This document shows, piece after piece, positions 6,669 through 12,101 of a stretch of 12,101 bases of DNA; the first letter of the stretch is position 1, and each line of letters starts with the position of its first letter. Source of the stretch: an uncultured Collinsella sp. GTDB lineage: Bacteria > Actinomycetota > Coriobacteriia > Coriobacteriales > Coriobacteriaceae. Location: positions 1-12,101 of the forward strand of contig URUC01000061.1 of NCBI GenBank assembly GCA_900550965.1, given 5' to 3'. The position numbers were made by a program, and so were the translations under genes. The notes beneath the pieces are model-generated. The model did not search any database. It had not been told where the DNA came from and saw only the letters and a list, made by a program, of their open reading frames with translations.

Positions 6669-8006
6669 ATGCAGTTCGATCAGGTGACGGTTATCGGTGG
6701 CGGTCTGGCGGGTTCGGAATGCGCGATCCAGCTGGCAGACCGCGGTTTTGCCGTTAGGCTGTGCGAGATGCGCCCCCAGGTTAGCTCCCCGGCTCACCAT
6801 ACCGATCACTTGGCAGAGCTCGTCTGCTCCAATTCGTTTAAGTCGACCCGTCCGGATTCCGCGGCTGGTTTGCTGAAGGCCGAGCTTGAGCGCATGGGTT
6901 CAGTCCTGCTCGATTGCGCCCATCGCGCGGCTGTTCCCGCCGGCGGTGCCCTGGCGGTCGACCGCGTCAAGTTTTCCGAGCTTGTCGAGGCCGAGGTTGC
7001 CGCCCGTCCCAATATCGAGGTCGTGCACGGCGAGGTCACGCAGATTCCCGAGGGCCACGTGGTCATTGCCGCGGGCCCGCTGTGTTCACCGGCGCTGAGC
7101 GAAGAGGTCATGAAGCTCGTCGGCGGCGACGCCCTTGCGTTCTTCGATGCCGCGGCGCCGATCGTCGATGCCTCCACGCTCGATATGGACGTGCTGTTCT
7201 CGCAGTCGCGCTACGAGGAGCAGGGGAGCGGCGACTATCTCAACGCTCCGCTCAACAAGGAGGAGTACGAGGCCTTTATCGAGGCACTTACCACGGCCGA
7301 CCGCGTGGTGCTCAAAGACTTTGAGGGCGGCGATCTGTTCCAGGCCTGCCAACCTGCCGAGGAAGTTGCGCGCACCGGCAAGGACGCCATTCGCTTTGGC
7401 GCCATGAAGCCCGTCGGCCTCACCGACCCGCGTACCGGACGTCGCCCCTGGGCGGCGATTCAGCTGCGTGCCGAGAACAAGGAGAAGACCGCCTATAACC
7501 TGGTGGGCTTCCAGACAAACCTGACCTTTGGCGAGCAGAAGCGCGTCTTCCATATGGTGCCGGGCCTGGGGAACGCTGAGTTCTTCCGCTACGGTGTCAT
7601 GCATCGCAATACCTTTGTCGACGCCCCGCACGTGCTCGATGGCACCTTTGCCGTGCCCGGTACCGGCGTGCGCCTGGCCGGTCAGATCACCGGCACCGAG
7701 GGGTACATGGAAGCCGTGGCGACCGGTCTGCTCGCGGCGCTCAACACCTATGCCGAGGCTATCGGTGTCGCGGGCGTCGAGTTGCCGCGCGTGGGCGCCC
7801 TGGGTGCGCTCGTGGGCTATGCGACCGATCCTGCCACCGTGGGCTATCAGCCTATGCATGTCAACTTTGGCCTGGTGCCGCCACTCGAGGATGGTAAGCG
7901 CCGCAGCAAGCGCGACCGCTACCAGGCCTATGCGGACCGTGCGCTCGAGGCCCTTGATGCCTATCTGGCCACTCGTCCTGATCTGTTTGGAGGCGACCGG
8001 TCATAG
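6669..8006 (+). CDS. trmFO: Methylenetetrahydrofolate-tRNA-(uracil-5-)-methyltransferase TrmFO
   Basis: TrmFO makes 5-methyluridine at position 54 of the tRNA T-loop, using 5,10-methylenetetrahydrofolate as carbon donor and reduced FAD. It replaces the SAM-dependent TrmA in many Gram-positive bacteria. The 445-residue length is typical. An N-terminal FAD-binding glycine motif, VIGGGLAGSECAIQLA (residues 8-23), is followed by LCEMRP and LVCSNSFKS with Cys53, the exact position of an active-site Cys in the Bacillus subtilis enzyme. FQACQPAEE carries Cys227, matching Cys226 there. GFQTNLTFGEQKRVFHMVPGL and MHVNFGLVPPL are further signatures. The ATG at 6669 is chosen with AAAGGTG (6655-6661) 7 nt upstream; TTG at 6663 is too close. 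It follows dprA by 14 bp, with no topA between them as there is in B. subtilis. Its stop overlaps the probable recombinase start. Confidence 0.96.
   Translation: MQFDQVTVIGGGLAGSECAIQLADRGFAVRLCEMRPQVSSPAHHTDHLAELVCSNSFKSTRPDSAAGLLKAELERMGSVLLDCAHRAAVPAGGALAVDRVKFSELVEAEVAARPNIEVVHGEVTQIPEGHVVIAAGPLCSPALSEEVMKLVGGDALAFFDAAAPIVDASTLDMDVLFSQSRYEEQGSGDYLNAPLNKEEYEAFIEALTTADRVVLKDFEGGDLFQACQPAEEVARTGKDAIRFGAMKPVGLTDPRTGRRPWAAIQLRAENKEKTAYNLVGFQTNLTFGEQKRVFHMVPGLGNAEFFRYGVMHRNTFVDAPHVLDGTFAVPGTGVRLAGQITGTEGYMEAVATGLLAALNTYAEAIGVAGVELPRVGALGALVGYATDPATVGYQPMHVNFGLVPPLEDGKRRSKRDRYQAYADRALEALDAYLATRPDLFGGDRS
7989..8005 (+). promoter_or_regulatory. Ribosome-binding site and probable AUA start of the Xer gene
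   Basis: GGAGG (7989-7993) lies inside the end of trmFO, 9 nt before ATA at 8003. That ATA overlaps the trmFO stop TAG (8004-8006) as ATAG, comparable to the common ATGA overlaps. In this frame the nearest upstream stop is TGA at 7979. No ATG, GTG or TTG occurs until GTG at 8081, inside a conserved part of the protein. A CTG at 8015 is the only other weak candidate, 21 nt from GGAGG. AUA initiation is rare in bacteria, so the call is inferential. Confidence 0.5.
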
Positions 8007-8923
8007 CCTTTGACCTGTACGACACCGTCGACTCGTTTATCGCCTATATCTCACGTGTCGAGGGACTTTCTCCCAACACGGTGACGGCCTACGGCTCGAG
8101 GCTGGAGCGCTTTGCTGCCTGGTGCGAGCGCGAGGATATCGATGCTTTCGCTGCCGACGTGCGCACCATTCGTCGCTATCTTGCCGAGCTTTCGCGTGAG
8201 CAGGTGGCTCCCCGAACGCTTGCGGCGCATCTGTCGGCTATCCGATCGCTCTATCGATGGATGGCTGCCGAGGGGGTCGTGGAGGGCGATGTGGTCTCGG
8301 CAATTTCCTCGCCCAAGCTCCCGCGCGATCTACCCGGTGTGCTGACGACCCAACAGGTGGAGGCGCTGCTCAAGACGCCTGATACCTCAACACCCGCGGG
8401 ACTGCGCGATGCGGCGATGCTCGAGCTGCTCTATGCCTCGGGCGCCCGTATCTCTGAGCTCGCAGCACTCAATGTGGAGTCCATTGCGTGGTCCGAACGC
8501 ACGCTGCGCCTGTGGGGCAAGGGGAGCAAAGAACGTATCGTCCCTCTGTATCGTCGTGCGCTCGAGGCGACGCGTCTCTATATTGAGGAGGGGAGGCCGG
8601 AGTTGCTCGCTCAGGCAAAGCGTCGTGACCCCGCTACCGGGCCGCATCCGCTGCTTATATCGGCGCGCGGTAATCGCATGAGTGCCGCCATGCTCAGGCG
8701 GCGGTTTCATATGCTGGCGACGCTCGCCGGCATTCCGGCCGACATCGCCCCGCATGCGATGCGCCATACCTTTGCGACCGACTTGCTCGAGGGCGGCGCG
8801 GACCTGCGCTCGGTTCAAGAGCTGCTAGGTCATGCGAGCCTGTCCACGACGCAGATCTACACGCATCTCACACCCGATCGGCTTAAGCGGGCTGTGGCTC
8901 AAGCCCATCCCCGCGGCGAATAG
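8003..8923 (+). CDS. xerD: Site-specific tyrosine recombinase, XerC/XerD family (unusual start)
   Basis: Xer recombinases resolve chromosome dimers at dif sites. Read from ATA at 8003 the product has 306 residues, close to E. coli XerD (298). It holds an N-terminal SAM-like core-binding domain (VEGLSPNTVTAYGSRLERF) and a complete catalytic set: Arg149 (ASGARISEL), Lys173 (WGKGSKER), His251 and Arg254 (HAMRHTFAT), His277 (LLGHASLSTTQ) and Tyr286 (IYTHL). E. coli XerD has 148, 172, 244, 247, 270 and 279, so the first two are offset by one and the rest by seven. SPKLPRDLP and the HPRGE end look more XerD-like, whereas the locus beside trmFO is the xerC/codV site of Firmicutes, so the symbol is uncertain. 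Beginning at GTG 8081 would give 280 residues and remove 26 residues of the DNA-binding domain. It is the last gene of the yraN unit. Confidence 0.88.
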   Translation: MAFDLYDTVDSFIAYISRVEGLSPNTVTAYGSRLERFAAWCEREDIDAFAADVRTIRRYLAELSREQVAPRTLAAHLSAIRSLYRWMAAEGVVEGDVVSAISSPKLPRDLPGVLTTQQVEALLKTPDTSTPAGLRDAAMLELLYASGARISELAALNVESIAWSERTLRLWGKGSKERIVPLYRRALEATRLYIEEGRPELLAQAKRRDPATGPHPLLISARGNRMSAAMLRRRFHMLATLAGIPADIAPHAMRHTFATDLLEGGADLRSVQELLGHASLSTTQIYTHLTPDRLKRAVAQAHPRGE

Positions 8924-8946
8924 TGGCTGGGACGTCCCGCGCCGCG
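8912..8946 (+). terminator. Possible weak terminator stem-loop spanning the Xer stop codon
   Basis: CGCGGCG (8912-8918) pairs exactly with CGCCGCG (8940-8946). The enclosed segment holds the self-complementary GGGACGTCCC (8929-8938) and the stop codon TAG. No T-run follows directly; TTTTG appears about 14 nt later. It could end the operon or protect its 3' end, but it is not a canonical terminator. Confidence 0.3.
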
Positions 8947-8972
8947 CTCAGGTGTGTGGTTTTGATTGCGGG

Positions 8973-9001
8973 TTGGCAGGAAGATGCATTCCTGCTATCA
9001 T
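8973..9001 (+). promoter_or_regulatory. Sigma-70-type promoter for rpsB-tsf
   Basis: TTGGCA (8973-8978) and TATCAT (8996-9001) are separated by exactly 17 bases, close to consensus at both boxes. Transcription would begin near 9008, giving a leader of about 135 nt ahead of rpsB. This is the best promoter in the window and suits a highly expressed ribosomal operon. Confidence 0.8.
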
Positions 9002-9008
9002 TCATCGG

Positions 9009-9141
9009 GTTGCTTCACGGCAACAGGTTTTTATCACGCACGCGCGGCTACTTCATACCGTGGTGCCCGGGCTTTGGTAGCACATGTCCGGGTTGGTTTT
9101 GGAGGATGACCCCGCGCGGAGGCAAACCACAGGAGGTTTAA
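9009..9141 (+). promoter_or_regulatory. Structured 5' leader of rpsB, candidate S2 regulatory region
   Basis: The leader carries several pairings. GTTGCT (9009-9014) pairs with GGCAAC (9019-9024) at the very 5' end and is followed by AGGTTTTTATC. GTGC/GCAC (9063-9066, 9080-9083) and CCCGG/CCGGG (9066-9070, 9088-9092) share bases and are mutually exclusive. AAACC (9124-9128) pairs with GGTTT (9135-9139), covering part of the rpsB ribosome-binding site. Two extra GGAGG motifs (9101-9105, 9118-9122) precede the real one. S2 represses its own mRNA in E. coli; a similar role here is inference. Confidence 0.45.
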
Positions 9142-9142
9142 C

Positions 9143-9871
9143 ATGGCTACCAAGATTAATATCCGCACCCTGCTCGAGGCCGGCTGCCACTTCGGTCACC
9201 AGACCCGTCGCTGGAACCCCAAGATGAAGCCGTTCATCTTCGGTGAGCGCAACGGCATCTACATCCTCGACCTCAAGCAGACTATCCTCGACGCCGACCA
9301 GGCCTACACCTTCGTCAAGAACGTCGCCAAGGGTGGCAACGTGCTGTTCGTCGGCACCAAGAAGCAGGCTCAGGAGGCCGTCAAGAACGCTGCTGAGCGC
9401 GCCAACATGCCTTACATCAACCAGCGTTGGCTCGGCGGTATGCTGACCAACTTCGTCACCATTCGCTCCCGCATCAACCGCATGGAGGAGCTCGAGGCCA
9501 TGGTCGAGGACGGCCGCATGGCAGTGCTCCCCAAGAAGGAGCAGGCTGTTCTCGGCAAGGAGCTCACCAAGCTCCAGACCAACCTCGGTGGCGCCCGTGA
9601 CATGAAGGGTCTGCCCCAGGCTCTCTTCGTCATCGACACCAAGCGCGAGGAGAACGCCATCAAGGAGGCTCAGCGCCTGAACATCCCCGTCGTCGCTCTG
9701 ATCGACACCAACTCCGATCCCGACGAGGTCGAGTACGGCATCCCCTGCAACGATGACGCCATCTCCGCTGTCACCCTTATGTGCGAGCTCATGGCTGACG
9801 CCTGCCTCGCTGGCTCCGGCAAGGAGCAGGTCTCCGAGGCCGAGATGGCCGCTGAGCCCAAGGCCGAGTAA
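9143..9871 (+). CDS. rpsB: 30S ribosomal protein S2
   Basis: S2 is a small-subunit protein between head and body of the 30S particle, needed for S1 binding and translation initiation. The 242-residue product shows the signatures INIRTLLEAGCHFGHQTRRW, NGIYILDLKQT, GTKKQAQEAV, NQRWLGGMLTNFVTI, and the Rossmann-like end LFVIDTKREENAIKEA, LNIPVVALIDTNSDPDEV. The ATG at 9143 follows AGGAGG (9131-9136) by 6 nt. The usual GVHFGHQ reads GCHFGHQ. Codon choice is strongly biased toward C- and preferred T-ending codons, as expected for high expression. It is transcribed from the promoter at 8973-9001 together with tsf, 45 bp downstream, the usual gene pair. Confidence 0.98.
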   Translation: MATKINIRTLLEAGCHFGHQTRRWNPKMKPFIFGERNGIYILDLKQTILDADQAYTFVKNVAKGGNVLFVGTKKQAQEAVKNAAERANMPYINQRWLGGMLTNFVTIRSRINRMEELEAMVEDGRMAVLPKKEQAVLGKELTKLQTNLGGARDMKGLPQALFVIDTKREENAIKEAQRLNIPVVALIDTNSDPDEVEYGIPCNDDAISAVTLMCELMADACLAGSGKEQVSEAEMAAEPKAE

Positions 9872-9916
9872 ATCAGTCTTAGTTAATTCTTTTTCATTTC
9901 TTTGAAAGGAACCACA

Positions 9917-10786
9917 ATGGCCCAGATTACCGCCGCTATGGTCAAGCAGCTCCGCGAGATGACCGACTCCCCGATGATGGAGTGCAAGAAGGCTCTCGTC
10001 GAGGCTGACGGCGACATGGACGCCGCTGTCGACGTTCTGCGCAAGAACGGCCTTGCCAAGGCTGCCAAGAAGGCTGGCCGTGAGACCAACGAGGGCGCTG
10101 TCGCCGCGTTCGTCTCCGAGGATGGCAAGACCGGCGCTCTGCTCGAGCTCTCCTGCGAGACCGACTTCGTTGGCTCCAACGCCAAGTTCACCGGCTTTGC
10201 TTCCAAGGTCGCCGAGGTTGTCGCTACCACCGAGCCTGCTGACGTCGACGCTCTGCTCGAGAAGCCGATGGGCGAGGAGACCGTTTCCTCCGAGCTCACC
10301 GAGATGATTCACATCATGGGCGAGAACATGAAGATCTCCCGCTTCGCTGCCCGCAAGGCTGAGAACGGCGCGCTCGCTTCTTACATCCACATGGGTGGTA
10401 AGATCGGCGTCCTCGTCGAGTTTGCTTTCGAGAAGGCCGAGACCGCTCAGGCTGAGTCCTTCAAGACCTTCGCTCACGACGTTGCCCTTCAGGTTGCCGC
10501 CGTCGCCCCGATCTGCGCTACCCGCGATCAGGTTCCGGCCGAGACCGTCGAGCACGAGAAGCAGATCTACATGGCCCAGGCTGCCGAGTCCGGCAAGCCC
10601 GAGGCTATCCAGGAGAAGATGGCTGTCGGCCGTCTGGAGAAGTTCTACAAGCAGTCCGTGCTCACCGAGCAGGAGTTCATCAAGGACAGCTCCCTCACCA
10701 TCAAGAAGTACGCTGAGCAGGTCTCCAAGGAGCTCGGCGACACCATTACCGTCGTTGCCTTTGACCGTCTGGTCCGTGGCGAGTAA
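9917..10786 (+). CDS. tsf: Translation elongation factor Ts
   Basis: EF-Ts exchanges GDP for GTP on EF-Tu. The protein has 289 residues (E. coli 283). An N-terminal UBA-like domain (about 1-55) contains MVKQLREMTDSPMMECKKAL, the counterpart of the TGAGMMDCKKAL motif. The core begins with LLELSCETDFV (about 75-85), whose TDFV residues contact the EF-Tu nucleotide site. A second subdomain follows (ASYIHMGGKIGVLVEF), and the C-terminal part includes QEFIKDSSLTIKKY. The ATG at 9917 is supported by AAAGGA (9905-9910) 6 nt upstream; the in-frame TTG at 9902 precedes that site. The 45-bp gap after rpsB is unusually AT-rich for this genome and pyrimidine-rich before the ribosome-binding site. A terminator follows, so rpsB-tsf form one unit. 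Confidence 0.98.
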   Translation: MAQITAAMVKQLREMTDSPMMECKKALVEADGDMDAAVDVLRKNGLAKAAKKAGRETNEGAVAAFVSEDGKTGALLELSCETDFVGSNAKFTGFASKVAEVVATTEPADVDALLEKPMGEETVSSELTEMIHIMGENMKISRFAARKAENGALASYIHMGGKIGVLVEFAFEKAETAQAESFKTFAHDVALQVAAVAPICATRDQVPAETVEHEKQIYMAQAAESGKPEAIQEKMAVGRLEKFYKQSVLTEQEFIKDSSLTIKKYAEQVSKELGDTITVVAFDRLVRGE

Positions 10787-10809
10787 ATAAGCTCTTGTAG
10801 CTGGTAATG

Positions 10810-10844
10810 AGCAGGCTGTGGGTTTTACTCGCAGCCTGCTTTTT
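10810..10844 (+). terminator. Rho-independent terminator after tsf
   Basis: AGCAGGCTGTG (10810-10820) pairs with CGCAGCCTGCT (10830-10840), an 11-bp stem with one T-G pair and a 9-nt loop. TTTTT ends at 10844. It separates rpsB-tsf from pyrH-frr, whose genes begin 60 bp later. Confidence 0.9.
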
Positions 10845-10903
10845 CATGGCTCCCCGTTAAGCCTTTGTTATCATATTGAGAGTCTAATTAAAGGAGGATC
10901 GCT

Positions 10904-11626
10904 TTGTCCGACATCCGATATAAACGCGTGCTTCTGAAGCTTTCTGGCGAAGCGCTGATGGGCGACGGCCACTACGGCATCGACCCCAAGGTTACCGATC
11001 ATCTTGCCAAGCAGGTCAAAGAACTGCTCGCCGTTGGTCACGAGGTCGGCGTCGTTGTCGGCGGCGGCAACATTTTCCGTGGCATGGCCGGTGCTGCCGG
11101 TGGCATGGAGCGCGCTCAGGCCGACTACATGGGCATGCTTGCGACCGTTATGAACGCGCTCGCCCTGCAGGATGCCTTCGAGCACAACGATGTTCCCTGC
11201 CGCGTGATGAGCGCTATCCAGATGAACGAGATCTGCGAGCCCTATATTCGCCGCCGCGCTATCAACCATCTGTCCAAGGGCAACGTTGTTATCTTTGCTG
11301 CCGGCTCGGGCAATCCGTACTTTACGACCGACACCGCTGCGGCCCTTCGCGCCTGCGAGATCGGTGCCGAGATTCTGATCAAGGCCACCAAGGTCGACGG
11401 CATCTATGACAAGGATCCCGTCAAGTGCGCCGACGCCGTCCGCTTTGACAAGATTACCTATCACGAGGTTCTCGTCCGCGGCCTGCAGGTTATGGATTCC
11501 ACGGCTACGGCTCTGTGCCAGGATAACCGTATGCCTATTTTGGTCCTCAACATCGATGGCGAGGACACCGTCAAGCGCGCGCTCGCGGGTGAGCCCGTCG
11601 GCACGCTCGTCTATCAGGAGGATTAA
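10904..11626 (+). CDS. pyrH: UMP kinase
   Basis: PyrH phosphorylates UMP to UDP with ATP, the step that feeds all pyrimidine nucleotide synthesis. It is a hexameric amino-acid-kinase-fold enzyme unrelated to eukaryotic UMP/CMP kinase. The 240-residue length is standard. Motifs: VLLKLSGEALMG (9-20), VVVGGGNIFRG (50-60), ADYMGMLATVMNALALQD (74-91), YFTTDTAAALRACEIGAE and KATKVDGIYDKDP. The start is TTG at 10904, decided by AAAGGAGGAT with GGAGG (10893-10897) 6 nt upstream and by the family N-terminus; no ATG fits. I could not find a convincing promoter in the 59 bases between the tsf terminator and this start, although TATCAT occurs at 10869-10874. frr follows 2 bp after the stop. Confidence 0.97.
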   Translation: MSDIRYKRVLLKLSGEALMGDGHYGIDPKVTDHLAKQVKELLAVGHEVGVVVGGGNIFRGMAGAAGGMERAQADYMGMLATVMNALALQDAFEHNDVPCRVMSAIQMNEICEPYIRRRAINHLSKGNVVIFAAGSGNPYFTTDTAAALRACEIGAEILIKATKVDGIYDKDPVKCADAVRFDKITYHEVLVRGLQVMDSTATALCQDNRMPILVLNIDGEDTVKRALAGEPVGTLVYQED

Positions 11627-11628
11627 GC

Positions 11629-12101
11629 ATGGCAGAGAACATCACCGCCCATATGGACAAGTCGCTCGAGTCCCTCAAGCATAATTTCTCCAAGGTCCGT
11701 ACCGGTCGCGCCAACGCCAACATTCTGTCCGACATCACCGTCGATTATTACGGTGTTCCCACGCCGGTCACGCAGGTTGCCGCCGTCAAGACCCCCGAGG
11801 CCCATATGCTGCTCATCGAGCCGTGGGACAAGGCGCTCATCAACGCTATCGTCAAGGCCATCGGCGCTTCCGATCTGGGTATTACCCCCAACTCCGATGG
11901 CACCGTCGTTCGTCTGCCGTTCCCGGCTCCCACCGAGGAGCGCCGTCGCGAGCTCGTCAAGGAGTGCCGCGAGTACGCCGAGCAGGCCAAGGTGTCTATC
12001 CGTAACATCCGTCGCGACTTCAACAACAAGCTCGAGCGCGATGAGGAGCTCACCGAGGACGATGTCCGTCGCGAGCAGGCCAAGGTCCAGAAGCACACCG
12101 A
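11629..12101 (+). CDS. frr: Ribosome recycling factor (3'-truncated by window edge)
   Basis: RRF acts with EF-G to split post-termination ribosomes. The first 157 residues are visible; about 28 of a usual 185 lie beyond the window. The three-helix-bundle domain I begins with MDKSLESLKHNFSKVRTGRA. Domain II follows (LSDITVDYYGVPTPVTQVA; LLIEPWDKALINAIVKAI; LGITPNSDGTVVRLPFPAPT), then the return helices (EERRRELVKECREYAEQAKV; IRNIRRDFNN). The ATG at 11629 is 2 bp after the pyrH stop, and its AGGAGG (11616-11621) lies within the end of pyrH, 7 nt upstream. This is the normal pyrH-frr pair, probably co-transcribed and translationally linked. Confidence 0.97.
   Translation, partial: MAENITAHMDKSLESLKHNFSKVRTGRANANILSDITVDYYGVPTPVTQVAAVKTPEAHMLLIEPWDKALINAIVKAIGASDLGITPNSDGTVVRLPFPAPTEERRRELVKECREYAEQAKVSIRNIRRDFNNKLERDEELTEDDVRREQAKVQKHT

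Noticed and set aside
8001..8008. Programmed -1 frameshift fusing trmFO to the recombinase
   Set aside because: The bases before the stop (CGG TCA TAG) do not form a slippery heptamer and no downstream pseudoknot is evident. Both proteins are normally separate and of standard length.
8923..9141. 72-codon + strand frame beginning with GTG at the recombinase stop and filling the gap to rpsB
   Set aside because: There is no ribosome-binding site before the GTG, the rpsB promoter lies inside it, and the product resembles no family. Only its last eleven codons are kept as a weak upstream ORF finding.
9053..10555. 500-codon open frame on the - strand across rpsB and tsf
   Set aside because: It lies opposite two unmistakable, highly biased genes. 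The repeated Leu/Gly/Asp-rich product is what the complement of GAG/CTC/GCC-rich codons yields, and no family is recognisable.
10846..10888. Promoter for pyrH around TATCAT (10869-10874) or TCTAAT (10883-10888)
   Set aside because: No acceptable -35 box lies 16-18 bases upstream of either, so I did not call it, although the preceding terminator implies that some promoter exists.

Overview
This is a GC-rich bacterial chromosome segment of housekeeping genes. All of them lie on the + strand. I read it as an actinobacterial genome of the Coriobacteriia, close to Collinsella or a relative. That placement is inferred from base composition, codon use and gene order; no 16S gene or other marker is in the window. 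Most of the DNA is explained by twelve genes. I found no tRNA, rRNA, CRISPR array, insertion sequence or phage gene, and no gap longer than 300 bases without a gene.

Layout. Positions 1-2088 hold the 3' three quarters of ppdK (pyruvate phosphate dikinase), closed by a hairpin at 2130-2157. Next is rplS (ribosomal protein L19, 2301-2642) with its own promoter, a leader hairpin and a strong terminator. rnhB (RNase HII, 2736-3524) follows after only 30 bp and ends at another strong terminator (3574-3615). A compact five-gene unit then runs from 3714 to 8923: yraN, comM, dprA, trmFO and a Xer tyrosine recombinase. Three of its four junctions overlap by 1-4 bases, and the other gap is 14 bases. 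From 8973 a clear promoter and a leader of about 135 nt lead into rpsB-tsf (S2, EF-Ts), which ends at a terminator (10810-10844). pyrH and frr (UMP kinase and ribosome recycling factor, the latter cut by the window end) close the region.

How the genes fit together. rplS, rpsB, tsf and frr serve translation. pyrH supplies UDP. The central unit joins DNA-handling proteins (ComM branch-migration helicase, DprA RecA-loader, YraN nuclease-fold protein, Xer recombinase) with a tRNA methyltransferase. Such a set suits incoming single-stranded DNA or chromosome-dimer resolution, but the window does not show that the organism is competent. The gene order mixes an actinobacterial block (rplS...rnhB-yraN-comM-dprA...rpsB-tsf-pyrH-frr) with the Firmicutes pair trmFO-xer.

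Most notable observation: the Xer gene has no ATG, GTG or TTG in frame at the position where the protein must begin. The best start is an AUA codon at 8003 that overlaps the trmFO stop codon and sits 9 nt after a GGAGG ribosome-binding site. Starting there puts the catalytic residues within one or a few positions of the E. coli XerD numbering. The rest of the window is largely conventional, with some regulatory leader structures worth checking. I did not find convincing evidence of a wholly new system.
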